Positions 23,601-37,419 of a DNA stretch of 64,000 nucleotides are shown here, piece after piece. Below the pieces are notes generated by a model that did no database searches, had not been told where the DNA came from, and saw only the letters and a list, made by a program, of their open reading frames with translations. The position numbers and the translations under genes were made by a program. Position 1 is the first letter of the stretch. Every line of letters starts with the position of its first letter. This stretch comes from Liolophura sinensis (taxonomy: Eukaryota; Mollusca; Polyplacophora; Chitonida; Chitonidae), in contig NW_027018039.1 of assembly GCF_032854445.1 (NCBI RefSeq), forward strand, positions 43,863-107,862, in the 5' to 3' direction.

Positions 23601-26564
23601 CCCAGCAATTGTCTTACTTCTAAGTCGAAGACAATCTCAATGTCTTTATCTACGTGTAGAAAAACCAGACCATTTGTACATAAATAAAAGGTACTTGATA
23701 CAGTCTGCTGTAAAAAGTACAACTAAACACTGACCCACATTTATAAGGTGCCAAAAGATGCGGAAGTGGGCCAGGCATCGGCAGCTTTTAAAAAATTGCA
23801 AATATCCATGGTTTCCATGGGGTAAGAGCCGTTGCTGGGCACGTGATTATGACATCAATGATCATTCAATTGTTGCTACAGCCAAAAGTATTGGTCGGAG
23901 AGCAACGCGGATTGCACCATTCGATTTCTCGTCACAAAATACGTCGGATTAGCCTCTTACTAGTAGCACTGGAACAGTTTTTCCACTTTTGCATTTTTGC
24001 CTGGTCTTTTTGTTAATTGAAATCGGCTACACTGTACTCTGTACAATCGCGACTGGTCATTACTATATTCAACTTTTGACTATGAGTTATGTGCCCTTCG
24101 GTAGCCCAGAAGACCTGAAATCTTTGGGCTAAGCCCATTTAACTCACCCAGCAATTGTCTTACTTCTAAGTCCAAGACAATCTCAATGTCTTTATCTACG
24201 TGTAGAAAAACCACAACATTTGTACATAAAAAACACAAGGTACTTGATACAGTCTGCTGTAAAAAGTACAACTGACCGCAATCCCACATGAATAAGGTGC
24301 CAAATGATGCGGAATTGAGCCAGGCATCGGCAGCTGTTGAAAAATTGCAAATTTCCCTGGTTTCCATGGAGTAAGAGCCGTTGCTGTGCACGTGATTATG
24401 ACATAAATGATCATTCAATTGTCGCTTCAGGCAAAAGTATTGGTCGGAGAGGAACGCGGTTTGCACCATTCGATTTTTCGTCACAAAATACGTCGGATTA
24501 GCCTCTTACCAGCAGCACTGGAACAGTTTTTCCACTTTTGCATTTTTGCCTGGCCTTTTTCTTAATTGAAATCGGCTACACTGTACTATGTACCATCGCG
24601 ACTGGTCATTACTATATTCAACTTTTGACTATATGTTATGTGCCCTTCGGTAGCCCAGAAGACGTCAAATCTTTGGGCTAAGCCCATTTAACTCACCCAG
24701 CAATTGTCTTACTTCTAAGTCCAAGACAATCTCAATGTCTTTATCTACGTGTAGAAAAACCACACCATTTGTACATGAAAAACACAAGGTACTTGATACA
24801 GTCTGCTGTAAAAAGTACAACTGAACACTGACCCACTTCAGTAAGGTGCCAAAAGATGCGGAATTGAGCCAGGCATCGGCAGCTGTTGAAAAATTGCAAA
24901 TTTCCCTGGTTTCCATGGAGTAAGAGCCGTTGCTACACACGTGATTATGACATAAATGATTATTTAATTGTCGCTACAGCCAAAAGTATTGGTCGGAGAG
25001 CAACGCGGATTGCACCATTCGATTTCTCTTCACAAAATACGTCGGATTAGCCCCTTACCAGCAGCACTGGAACAGTTTTTCCACTTTTGCATTTTTACCT
25101 GGTCTTTTTGTTAATTGAAATCGGCTACACTGTACTCTGTACAATCGCGACTGGTCATTACTATATTCAACTTTTGACCATAAGTTCTGTGCCCTTCGGT
25201 AGCCCAGAAGACCTGAAATCTTTGGGCCAAGCCCATTTAACTCACCCAGCAATTGTCTTACTTCTAAGTCCAAGACAATCTCAATGTCTTTATCTACGTG
25301 TAGAAAAACCACACCATTTGTACATAAAAAACACAAGGTACTTGATACATTCTGCTGTAAAAAGTACAACTGAACACTGACCCACTTCAGTAAGGTGCCA
25401 AAAGATGCGGAATTGAGCCAGGCATCGGCAGCTGTTGAAAAATTGCAAATTTCCCTGTTTTCCATGGAGTAAGAGCCGTTGCTGGGCACGTAATTATGAC
25501 ATAAATGATTATTTAATTGTCGCTACAGCCAAAAGTATTTGTCGGAGAGCAACGCGGTTTGCACCATTCGATTTCTCGTCACAAAATACGTCGGATTAGC
25601 TTCTTACCAGCAGCACTGGAACAGTTTTTCCACTTTTGCATTTTTACCTGGTCTTTTTGTTAATTGAAATCGGCTACACTGTACTGTGTACAATCGCGAC
25701 AGGTCATTACTATATTCAACTTTTTACTATAAGTTCTGTGCCCTTCAGTAGCCCAGAAGACATCAAATCTTTGGGCCAAGCCCATTTAACTCACCCAGCA
25801 ATTGTCTTACTTCTAAGTCCAAGACGATCTCAATGTCTTTATCTACGTGTAGAAAAACCACACCATTTGTACATAAAAAACACAAGGTACTTGATACAGT
25901 CTGCTGTAAAAAGTACAACTAAACACTGACCCACATTTATAAGGTGCCAAAAGATGCGGAATTGGGCCAGGCATCGGCAGCTGTTGAAAAATTGCAAATA
26001 TCCATGGTTTCCATAGAGTAAGAGCCGTTGCTGGGCACGTGATTATGACATCAATGATCATTCAATTGTCGCTACAGCCAAAAGTATTGGTCGGAGAGCA
26101 ACGCAGATTGCACCATTCGATTTCTCGTCACAAAATACGTCAAATTAGTCTCTTACTAGTAGCACTGGAACAGTTTTTCCACTTTTGCATTTTTGCCTGG
26201 TCTTTTTGTTAATTGAAACCGGCTACACTGTACTCTGTACAATCGCGACTGGTCATTACTATATTCAACATTTGACTATAAGTTATGTGCCCTTCGGTAG
26301 CCCAGAAGACGTCAAATCTTTGGGCTAAGCCCATTTAACTCACCCAGCAATTGTCCTATTTCTAAGTCCAAGACAATCTCAATGTCTTTATCTACGTGTA
26401 AAAAAACCACACCATTTGTACATAAAAAACAAAAGGTACTTGATACAGTCTGCTGTAAAAAGTACAACTAAACACTGACCCACATTTATAAGGTGCCAAA
26501 AGATGCGGGATTGGGCCAGGCATCGGCAGCTGTTAAAATATTGCAAATATCCCTGGTTTCCATA
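14616..26564 (+). repeat. Super-repeat copy I (11949 bp, 22 monomers)
   Basis: Monomers start at 14616, 15166, 15715, 16136, 16685, 17234, 17784, 18333, 18882, 19431, 19980, 20529, 21078, 21627, 22177, 22725, 23274, 23820, 24369, 24918, 25467 and 26016. The third is the short 127-bp-deleted class. The copy matches 26565 onward at an offset of 11949-11950 through its first 13 monomers. It then matches at 14695 and at 14146, because copy II gained five monomers and later lost one. No internal duplication was noticed, so this copy is a useful reference order. Confidence 0.92.
15715..16135 (+). repeat. Shortened monomer, 127-bp deletion class, copy I
   Basis: The same CCATTTGTA to TTTCCCTGG join occurs near 16118. 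Length is 421 bp because AAGCCATTTAAC lacks one C. The identical breakpoint in five units shows one deletion event that was then copied with the super-repeat. Confidence 0.94.
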
Positions 26565-27663
26565 GAGTAAGAGCCGTTGATGGGCACGTGATTATAACAT
26601 AAATGATCATTCAATTGTCGCTACAGGCAAAAGTATTGGTCGGAGAGCAACGCGGTTTGCACCATTCGATTTTCTCGTTACAAAATACGTCGGATTAGCC
26701 TCTTACCAGCAGCACTGGAACAGTTTTTCCACTTTTGCATTTTTACCTGGTCTTTTTGTTAATTGAAATCGGCTACACTGTACTCTGTACAATCGCGACT
26801 GGTCATTACTATATTCAACTTTTGACTATAAGTTATGTGCCCTTCGGTAGCCCAGAAGACCTGAAATCTTTGGGCTAAGCCCATTTAACTCACCCAGCAA
26901 TTGTCTTACTTCTAAGTGCAAGACAATCTCAATGTCTTTATCTACGTGTAGAAAAACCACACCATTTGTACATAAAAAACACAAGGTACTTGATACAGTC
27001 TGCTGTATAAAGTACAACTGACCACAGACCCACATGAATAAGGTGCCAAAAGATGCGGAATTGAGCCAGGCATCGGCAGCTGTTGAAAAATTGCAAATTT
27101 CCCTGGTTTCCATGGAGTAAGAGCCGTTGCTGGGCACGTGATTATGACATAAATGATCATTCAATTGTCACAACTGCCAAAAGTATTGGTAGGAGAGCAA
27201 CGCGGTTTGTACCATTCGATTTATCGTCACAAGATACGTCGGATTAGCTTCTTACCAGCAGCACTGGAACAGTTTTTCCACTTTTGCATTTTTACCTGGT
27301 CTTTTTGTTAATTGAAATCGGCTACACTTTCCTCTGTACAATCGCGACTGGTCATTACTATATTCAACTTTTGACTATAAGTTATGTGCCCTTCGGTAGC
27401 CCAGAAGACTTGAAATCTTTGGGCCAAGCCCATTTAACTCACCCAGCAATTGTCTTACTTCTAAGTCCAAGACAATCTCAATGTCTTTATCTACGTGTAG
27501 AAAAACCACACCATTTGTACGTGGAAAACACAAGGTACTTGATACAGTCTGCTGTAAAAAGTACAACTGAACACTGACCCACTTCAGTAAGGTGCCAAAA
27601 GATGCGGAATTGAGCCAGGCATCGGCAGCTGTTGAAAAATTGCAAATATCAATGGTTTCCATG

Positions 27664-28085
27664 GAGTAAGAGCCGTTGCTGTGCACGTGATTATGACATC
27701 AATGATCATTCAATTGTCACTACAGGCAAAAGTATTGGTCGGAGAGCAACGCGGTTTGCACCATTCGATTTCTCGTCACAAAATACGTCGGATTAGCCTC
27801 TTACTAGTAGCACTGGAGCAGTTTTTCCACTTTTGCATTTTTGCCTGGTCTTTTTGTTCATTGAAACCGGCTACACTGTACTCTGTACAATCGCGACTGG
27901 TCATTACTATATTCAACTTTTGACTATAAGTTATGTGCCCTTCGGTAGCCCAGAAGACGTCAAATCTTTGGGCTAAGCCCATTTAACTCACCCAGCAATT
28001 GTCTTACTTCTAAGTCCAAGACAATCTCAATGTCTTTATCTACGTGTAGAAAAACCAGACCATTTGTATTTCCCTGGTTTCCATG
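27664..28085 (+). repeat. Shortened monomer, 127-bp deletion class, copy II
   Basis: At 422 bp this is the expected length for the class. The deletion join lies near 28068. The unit also carries CACTGGAGCAG and TTGTTCATTGAAACC, marks shared by all five members of the class. Confidence 0.95.
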
Positions 28086-30831
28086 GAGTAAGAGCCGTTG
28101 CTGGGCACGTGATTATGACATCAATGATCATTCAATTGTCACTACAGCCAAAAGTATTGGTCGGAGAGCAACGCAGATTGCACCATTCGATTTCTCGTCA
28201 CAAAATACGTCGGATTAGCCTCTTGCCAGCAGCACTGGAACAGTTTTTCCACTTTTGCATTTTTACCTGGTCTTTTTGTTAATTGAAATCGGCTACACTG
28301 TACTCTGTACAATCGCGACTGGTCATTACTATATTCAACTTTTGATTATAAGTTATGTGCCCTTCGGTATCCCAGAAGACCTGAAATCTATGGGCTAAGC
28401 CTATTTAACTCACCCAGCAATTGCCTTACTTCTAAGTCCAAGACAATCTCAATGTCTTTATCTACGTGTAGAAAAACCACACCATTTGTACGTGAAAAAC
28501 ACAAGGTACTTGATACAGTCTGCTGTAAAAAGTACAACTGAACACTGACCCACTTCAGTAAGGTGCCAAAAGATGCGGAATTGAGCCAGGCATCGGCAGC
28601 TGTTGAAAAATTGCAAATTTCCCTGGTTTCCATGGAGTAAGAGCCGTTGATGGGCACGTGATTATGACATAAATGATTATTCAATTGTCGCTACAGCCAA
28701 AAGTATTGGTCGGAGAGCAACGCGGATTGCACCATTCGATTTCTCGTCACAAAATACGTCGGATTTTCCTCTTGCCAGCAGCACTGGAAAAGTTTTTCCA
28801 ATTTTGCATTTCTACCTGGTCTTTTTGTTAATTGAAATCGGCTACACTGTACTATGTACCAACGCGACTGGTCATTACTATATTCAACTTTTGACTATAA
28901 GTTATGTGCCCTTCGGTAGCCCAGAAGACGTCAAATCTTTGGGCTAAGCCCATTTAACTCACCCAGCAATTGTCTTACTTCTAAGTGCAAGACTATCTCA
29001 ATGTCTTTATCTACGTGTAGAAAAACCACACCATTTGTACATGAAAAACACAAGGTACTTGATACAGTCTGCTGTAAAAAGTACAACTGAACACTGACCC
29101 ACTTCAGTAAGGTGCCAAAAGATGCGGAATTGAGCCAGGCATCGGCAGCTGTTGAAAAATTGCAAATTTCCCTGGTTTCCATGGAGTAAGAGCCGTTGCT
29201 ACGCACGTGATTATGACATCAATGATTATTTAATTTGTCGCTACAGCCAAAAGTATTTGTCGGAGAGCAACGCGGTTTGCACCATTCGATTTCTCGTCAC
29301 AAAATACGTCGGATTAGCCTCTTGCCAGCAGCACTGGAACAGTTTTTCCACTTTTGCATTTTTACCTGGTCTTTTTGTTAATTGAAATCGGCTACACTGT
29401 ACTCTGTACAATCGCGACTGGTCATTACTATATTCAACTTTTGACTATAAGTTATGTGCCCTTCGGTAGCCCAGAAGACGTCAAATCTTTGGGCTAAGCC
29501 CATTTATCTCACCCAGCAATTGTCTTACTTCTAAGTCCAAGACAATCTCAATGTCTTTATCTACGTGTAGAAAAACCACACCATTTGTACATGAAAAACA
29601 CAAGGTACTTGATACAGTCTGCTGTAAAAAGTACAACTGAACACTGACCCACTTCAGTAAGGTGCCAAAAGATGCGGAATTGAGCCAGGCATCGGCAGCT
29701 GTTGAAAAATTGCAAATTTCCCTGGTTTCCATGGAGCAAGAGCCGTTGCTACGCACGTGATTATGACATAAATGATTATTTAATTGTCGCTACAGCCAAA
29801 AGTATTGGTCGGAGAGCAACGCGGATTGCACCATTCGATTTCTCGTCACAAAATACGTCGGATTAGCCTCTTGCCAGCAGCACTGGAACAGTTTTTCCAC
29901 TTTTGCATTTTTGCCTGGTCTTTTTGTTAATTGAAACCGGCTACACTGTACACTGTACAATCGCGACTGGTCATTACTATATTCAACTTTTGACTATAAG
30001 TTATGTGCCCTTCGGTAGCCCAGAAGACCTGAAATCTTTGGGCTAAGCCCATTTAACTCACCCAGCAATTGCCTTACTTCTAAGTGCAAGACAATCTCAA
30101 TGCCTTTATCTACGTGTAGAAAAACCACACCATTTGTACGTGAAAAACACAAGGTACTTGATACAGTCTGCTGTAAAAAGTACAACTGAACACTGACCCA
30201 CTACAGTAAAATGCCAAAAGATGCGGAATTGAGCCAGGCATCGGCAGCTGTTGAAAAATTGCAAATTTCCCTGGTTTCCATGGAGTAAGAGCCGTTGCTG
30301 GGCACGTGATTATGACATAAATGATCATTCAATTGTCCCTACAGCCAAAAGTATTGGTCGGAGAGCAACGCGGTTTGCACCATTCGATTTCTCGTCACAA
30401 AATACGTCGGATTAGCCTCTTACCAGCAGCACTGGAACAGTTTTTCCACTTTTGCATTTTTGCCTGGTCTTTTTGTTAATTGAAATCGGCTACACTGTAC
30501 TATGTACAATCGCGACTGGTGATTACTATATTCAACTTTTGACTATAAGTTATGTGCCCTTCGGTAGCCCAGAAGACGTCAAATCTTTGGGCTAAGCCCA
30601 TTTAACTCACCCAGCAATTGTCTTACTTCTAAGTCCAAGACAATCTCAATGTCTTTATCTACGTGTAGAAAAACCACACCATTTGTACATGAAAAACACA
30701 AGGTACTTGATACAGTCTGCTGTAAAAAGTACAACTGAACACTGACCCACTTCAGTAAGGTGCCAAAAGATGCGGAATTGAGCCAGGCATCGGCAGCTGT
30801 TGAAAAATTGCAAATTTCCCTGGTTTCCATG

Positions 30832-33576
30832 GAGTAAGAGCCGTTTCTGGGCACGTGATTATGACATAAATGATCATTCAATTGTCACTACAGCCAAAAG
30901 TATTGGTCGGAGAGCAACGCGGTTTGCACCATTCGATTTCTCGTCACAAAATACGTCGGATTAGCCTCTTACCAGCAGCACTGGAACAGTTTTTCCACTT
31001 TTGCATTTTTGCCTGGTCTTTTTGTTAATTGAAACCGGCTACACTGTACTCTGTACAATCGCGACTGGTCATTACTATATTCAGCTTTTGACTATAAGTT
31101 ATGTGCAATTCGGTAGCCCAGAAGACCTGAAATCTTTGGGCTAAGCGCATTTAACTCACCCAGCAATTGTGTTTCTTCTAAGTGCAAAAGAATCTCAATG
31201 TCTTTATTTACGTGTAGAAAAACCACACCATTTGTACATAAAATTCACAAGGTACTTGATACAGTCTGCTGTAAAAAGTACAACTAAACACTGACCCACA
31301 TTTATAAGGTGCCAAAAGATGCGGAATGGGGTCAGGCATCGGCAGCTGTTGAAAAATTGCAAATTTCCCTGGTTTCCATGGAGTAAGAGCCGTTGCTGTG
31401 CACGTGATTATGACATCAATGATCATTCAATTGTCACTACAGCCAAAAGTATTGGTCGGAGAGCAACGCAGATTGCACCATTCGATTTCTCTTCACAAAA
31501 TACGTCGGATTAGCCTCTTACCAGCAGCACTGGAACAGTTTTTCCACTTTTGCATTTTTGCCTGGTCTTTTTGTTAATTGAAATCGGCTACACTGTACTC
31601 TGTACAATCGCGACTGGTCATTACTATATTCAACTTTTGATTATAAGTTATGTGCCCTTCGGTAGCCCAGAAGACCTGAAATCTATGGGCTAAGCTCATT
31701 TAACTCACCCAGCAATTGCCTTACTTCTAAGTGCAAGGCAATGTCAATGTCTTTATCTACGTGTAGAAAAACCACACCATTTGTACATGAAAAACACAAG
31801 GTACTTGATACAGTCTGCTGTAAAAAGTACAACTAAACACTGACCCACTTCAGTAAGGTGCCAAAAGATGCGGAATTGAGCCAGGCATCGGCAGCTGTTG
31901 AAAAATTGCAAATTTCCCTGGTTTCCATGGAGTAAGAGCCGTTGCTACGCACGTGATTATGACATCAATGATTATTCAATTGTCGCTACAGCCAAAAGTA
32001 TTGGTCGGAGAGCAACGCGGATTGCACCATTCGATTTCTCGTCACAAAATACGTCGGATTTTTCTCTTGCCAGCAGCACTGGAACAGTTTTTCCAATTTT
32101 GCATTTTTGCCTGGTCTTTTTGTTAATTGAAATCGGCTACACTGTACTATGTACCAACGCGACTGGTCATTACTATATTCAGCTTTTGACTATAAGTTAT
32201 GTGCAATTCGGTAGCCCAGAAGACCTGAAATCTTTGGGCTAAGCGCATTTAACTCACCCAGCAATTGTGTTTCTTCTAAGTGCAAGAGAATCTCAATGTC
32301 TTTATTTACGTGTAGAAAAACCACACCATTTGTACATAAAATTCACAAGGTACTTGATACAGTCTGCTGTAAAAAGTACAACTAAACACTGACCCACATT
32401 TATAAGGTGCCAAAAGATGCGGAATGGGGTCAGGCATCGGCAGCTGTTGACAAATTGCAAATTTCCCTGGTTTCCATGGAGTAAGAGCCGTTGCTGTGCA
32501 TGTGATTATGACATCAATGATCATTCAATTGTCACTACAGCCAAAAGTATTGGTCGGAGAGCAACGCAGATTTCACCATTCGATTTCTCTTCACAAAATA
32601 CGTCGGATTAGCCTCTTGCCAGCAGCACTGGAACAGTTTTTCCACTTTTGCATGTTTGCCTGGTCTTTTTGTTAATTGAAATCGGCTACACTGTACTCTG
32701 TAGAATCGCGACTGGTCATTACTATATTCAACTTTTGACTATAAGTTATGTGCCCTTCGGTAGCCCAGAAGACGTCAAATCTTTGGGCTAAGCCCATTTA
32801 ACTCACCCAGCAATTGTCTTACTTCTAAGTCCAAGGCAATCTCAATGTCTTTATCTACGTGTAGAAAAACCACACCATTTGTACATGAAAAACACAAGGT
32901 ACTTGATACAGTCTGCTGTAAAAAGTACAACTGAACACTGACCCACTTCAGTAAGGTGCCAAAAGATGCGGAATTGAGCCAGGCATCGGCAGCTGTTGAA
33001 AAATTGCAAATTTCCCTGGTTTCCATGGAGTAAGAGCCGTTGCTGGGCACGTGATTATGACATAAATGATCATTCAATTGTCACAACAGCCAAAAGTATT
33101 GGTCGGAGAGCAACGCGGTTTGTACCATTCGATATTTCGTCACAAAATACGTCGGATTAGCCTCTTACCAGCAGCACTGGAACAGTTTTTCCACTTTTGC
33201 ATTTTTGCCTGATCTTTTTGTTAATTGAAATCGGCTACACTGTACTCTGTACAATCGCTACTGGTCATTACTATATTCAACTTTTGACTATAAGTTATGT
33301 GCCCTTCGGTAGCCCAGAAGACGTCAAATCTTTGGGCTAAGCCCATTTAACTCACCCAGCAATTGTCTTACTTCTAAGTCCAAGACAATCTCAATGTGTT
33401 TATCTACGTGTAGAAAAACCACACCATTTGTACATGAAAAACACAAGGTACTTGATACAGTCTGCTGTAAAAAGTACAACTGAACACTGACCCACTTCAG
33501 TAAGGTGCCAAAAGATGCGGAATTGAGCCAGGCATCGGCAGCTGTTGAAAAATTGCAAATTTCCCTGGTTTCCATG
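30832..33576 (+). repeat. Five-monomer block, first copy of a 2745-bp duplication
   Basis: Monomers 30832, 31381, 31930, 32479 and 33028 correspond one-to-one with 33577, 34126, 34675, 35224 and 35773. The last one, 33028, is a junction unit. It starts like 21078 (GTACCATTCGATATTTCG) but after about 33330 it takes on the marks of 18333 (AATGTGTTTATC). Confidence 0.9.
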
Positions 33577-36321
33577 GAGTAAGAGACGTTGCTGGGCACG
33601 TGATTATGACATAAATGATCATTCAATTGTCACTACAGCCAAAAGTATTGGTCGGAGAGCAACGCGGTTTGCACCATTCGATTTCTCGTCACAAAATACG
33701 TCGGATTAGCCTCTTACCAGCAGCACTGGAACAGTTTTTCCACTTTTGCATTTTTGCCTGGTCTTTTTGTTAATTGAAACCGGCTACACTGTACTCTGTA
33801 CAATCGCGACTGGTCATTACTATATTCAGCTTTTGACTATAAGTTATGTGCAATTCGGTAGCCCAGAAGACCTGAAATCTTTGGGCTAAGCGCATTTAAC
33901 TCACCCAGCAATTGTGTTTCTTCTAAGTGCAAGAGAATCTCAATGTCTTTATTTACGTGTAGAAAAACCACACCATTTGTACATAAAATTCACAAGGTAC
34001 TTGATACAGTCTGCTGTAAAAAGTACAACTAAACACTGACCCACATTTATAAGGTGCCAAAAGATGCGGAATGGGGTCAGGCATCGGCAGCTGTTGAAAA
34101 ATTGCAAATTTCCCTGGTTTCCATGGAGTAAGAGCCGTTGCTGTGCACGTGATTATGACATCAATGATCATTCAATTGTCACTACAGCCAAAAGTATTGG
34201 TCGGAGAGCAACGCAGATTGCACCATTCGATTTCTCTTCACAAAATACGTCGGATTAGCCTCTTACCAGCAGCACTGGAACAGTTTTTCCACTTTTGCAT
34301 TTTTGCCTGGTCTTTTTGTTAATTGAAATCGGCTACACTGTACTCTGTACAATCGCGACTGGTCATTACTATATTCAACTTTTGATTATAAGTTATGTGC
34401 CCTTCGGTAGCCCAGAAGACCTGAAATCTATGGGCTAAGCCCATTTAACTCACCCAGCAATTGCCTTACTTCTAAGTGCAAGGCAATGTCAATGTCTTTA
34501 TCTACGTGTAGAAAAACCACACCATTTGTACATGAAAAACACAAGGTACTTGATACAGTCTGCTGTAAAAAGTACAACTAAACACTGACCCACTTCAGTA
34601 AGGTGCCAAAAGATGCGGAATTGAGCCAGGCATCGGCAGCTGTTGAAAAATTGCAAATTTCCCTGGTTTCCATGGAGTAAGAGCCGTTGCTACGCACGTG
34701 ATTATGACATAAATGATTATTCAATTGTCGCTACAGCCAAAAGTATTGGTCGGAGAGCAACGCGGATTGCACCATTCGATTTCTCGTCACAAAATACGTC
34801 GGATTTTCCTCTTGCCAGCAGCACTGGAACAGTTTTTCCAATTTTGCATTTTTGCCTGGTCTTTTTGTTAATTGAAATCGGCTACACTGTACTATGTACC
34901 AACGCGACTGGTCATTACTATATTCAGCTTTTGACTATAAGTTATGTGCAATTCGGTAGCCCAGAAGACCTGAAATCTTTGGGCTAAGCGCATTTAACTC
35001 ACCCAGCAATTGTGTTTCTTCTAAGTGCAAGAGAATCTCAATGTCTTTATTTACGTGTAGAAAAACCACACCATTTGTACATAAAATTCACAAGGTACTT
35101 GATACAGTCTGCTGTAAAAAGTACAACTAAACACTGACCCACATTTATAAGGTGCCAAAAGATGCGGAATGGGGTCAGGCATCGGCAGCTGTTGAAAAAT
35201 TGCAAATTTCCCTGGTTTCCATGGAGTAAGAGCCGTTGCTGTGCATGTGATTATGACATCAATGATCATTCAGTTGTCACTACAGCAAAAAGTATTGGTC
35301 GGAGAGCAACGCAGATTGCACCATTCGATTTCTCTTTACAAAATACGTCGGATTAGCCTCTTGCCAGCAGCACTGGAACAGTTTTTCCACTTTTGCATTT
35401 TTGCCTGGTCTTTTTGTTAATTGAAATCGGCTACACTGTACTCTGTACAATCGCGACTGGTCATTACTATATTCAACTTTTGACTATAAGTTATGTGCCC
35501 TTCGGTAGCCCAGAAGACGTCAAATCTTTGGGCTAAGCCCATTTAACTCACCCAGCAATTGTCTTACTTCTAAGTCCAAGGCAATCTCAATGTCTTTATC
35601 TACGTGTAGAAAGACCACACCATTTGTACATGAAAAACACAAGGTACTTGATACAGTCTGCTGTAAAAAGTACAACTGAACACTGACCCACTTCAGTAAG
35701 GTGCCAAAAGATGCGGAATTGAGCCAGGCATCGGCAGCTGTTGAAAAATTGCAAATTTCCCTGGTTTCCATGGAGTAAGAGCCGTTGCTGGGCACGTGAT
35801 TATGACATAAATGATCATTCAATTGTCACAACAGCCAAAAGTATTGGTCGGAGAGCAACGCGGTTTGTACCATTCGATATTTCGTCACAAAATACGTCGG
35901 ATTAGCCTCTTACCAGCAGCACTGGAACAGTTTTTCCACTTTTGCATTTTTGCCTGATCTTTTTGTTAATTGAAATCGGCTACACTGTACTCTGTACAAT
36001 CGCTACTGGTCATTACTATATTCAACTTTTGACTATAAGTTATGTGCCCTTCGGTAGCCCAGAAGACGTCAAATCTTTGGGCCAAGCCCATTTAACTCAC
36101 CCAGCAATTGTCTTACTTCTAAGTCGAAGACAATCTCAATGTCTTTATCTACGTGTAGAAAAACCACACCATTTGTACATGAAAAACACAAGGTACTTGA
36201 TACAGTCTGCTGTAAAAAGTACAACTTAACACTGACCCAACTCAGTAAGGTGCCAAAAGATGCGGAATTGAGCCAGGCATCGGCAGCTGTTGAAAAATTG
36301 CAAATTTCCCTGGTTTCCATG
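33577..36321 (+). repeat. Five-monomer block, second copy of the 2745-bp duplication
   Basis: It corresponds to 30832-33576 at an offset of 2745 and to 18882-21626 at 14695. In places it is closer to copy I: TCAGTTGTCACTACAGC and CTTTACAAAATACG near 35274-35343 match 20576-20648, while 32479-33027 has the other variants. The second block was therefore not simply copied from its left neighbour in its present form. Confidence 0.88.
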
Positions 36322-36871
36322 GAGTAAGAGCCGTTGGTATGCACATGATTATGACATCAATGATCATTCAATTGTCACTACAGCCAAAAGTATTGGTCGG
36401 AGAGCAACGCGGTTTGCACAATTCGATTTCTCGTCATAAAATACGTCGGATTAGCTTTTTACTAGCAGCACTGGAACATTTTTTTCCACTTTTGCATTTT
36501 TGCCTGGTCTTTTTCTTAATTGAAACCGGCTACACTGTACACTGTACAATCGCGACTGGTCATTACTATATTCAACTTTTGACTATAAGTTATGTGCCCT
36601 TCAGTAGCCCAGAAGACCTGAATTCTTTGGGCCAAGCCCATTTAACTCACCCAGCAATTGTCTTACTTCTAAGTCCAAGACAATCTCAATGTCTTTATCT
36701 ACGTGTAGTAAAACCACACCATTTGTACATAAAAATCACAAGGTACTTCATACAGTCTGCTGTAAAAAGTACAACTTAACACTGACCCACATTTATAAGG
36801 TGCCAAAAGATGCGGAATTGGGCCAGGCATCGGCAGCTGTTAAAAAATTGCAAATATCCCTGGTTTCCATG

Positions 36872-37419
36872 GAGTAAGAGCCGTTGCTGGGCACGTGATT
36901 ATGACATAAATGATCATTCAATTGTCACTACAGCCAAAAGTATTGGTCGGAGAGCAACGCGGTTTGCACCATTCGATTTGTCGTCACAAAATACATCGGA
37001 TTAGCCTCTTACCAGCAGCACTGGAACAATTTTTCCACTTTTGCATTTTTACCTGGTCTTTCGGTAATTGAAATCGGCTACACTGTACTCTGTACAATCG
37101 CGACTGGTCATTATTATATTCAACTTTTGACTATAAGTTATGTGCCCTTCGGTAGCCCAGAAGACCTGAAATCCTTAAGCCAAGCCCATTTAACTCACCC
37201 AGCAATTGTCTTACTTCTAAGTCCAAGACAATCTCAATGTCTTTATCTACGTGTAGAAAAACCAGACCATTTGTACGTGAAAAACACAAGGTACTTGATA
37301 CAGTCTGCTGTAAAAAGTACAACTGAACACTGACCCACTTCAGTAAGGTGCCAAAAGATGCGGAATTGAGCCAGGCATCGGCAGCTGTTGAAAAATTGCA
37401 AATTTCCCTGGTTTCCATG
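36872..37419 (+). repeat. Fused monomer marking loss of one unit
   Basis: The 5' part matches 22177 (including CTTTCGGTAATTG). The 3' end reads AGATGCGG and GTTGAAAAATTG, as at the end of 22725-23273, not AGATTCGG and GTTGACAAATTG. The following unit matches 23274. The offset to copy I drops here from 14695 to 14146, exactly 549, so a single monomer was removed by an in-register exchange. Confidence 0.85.
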
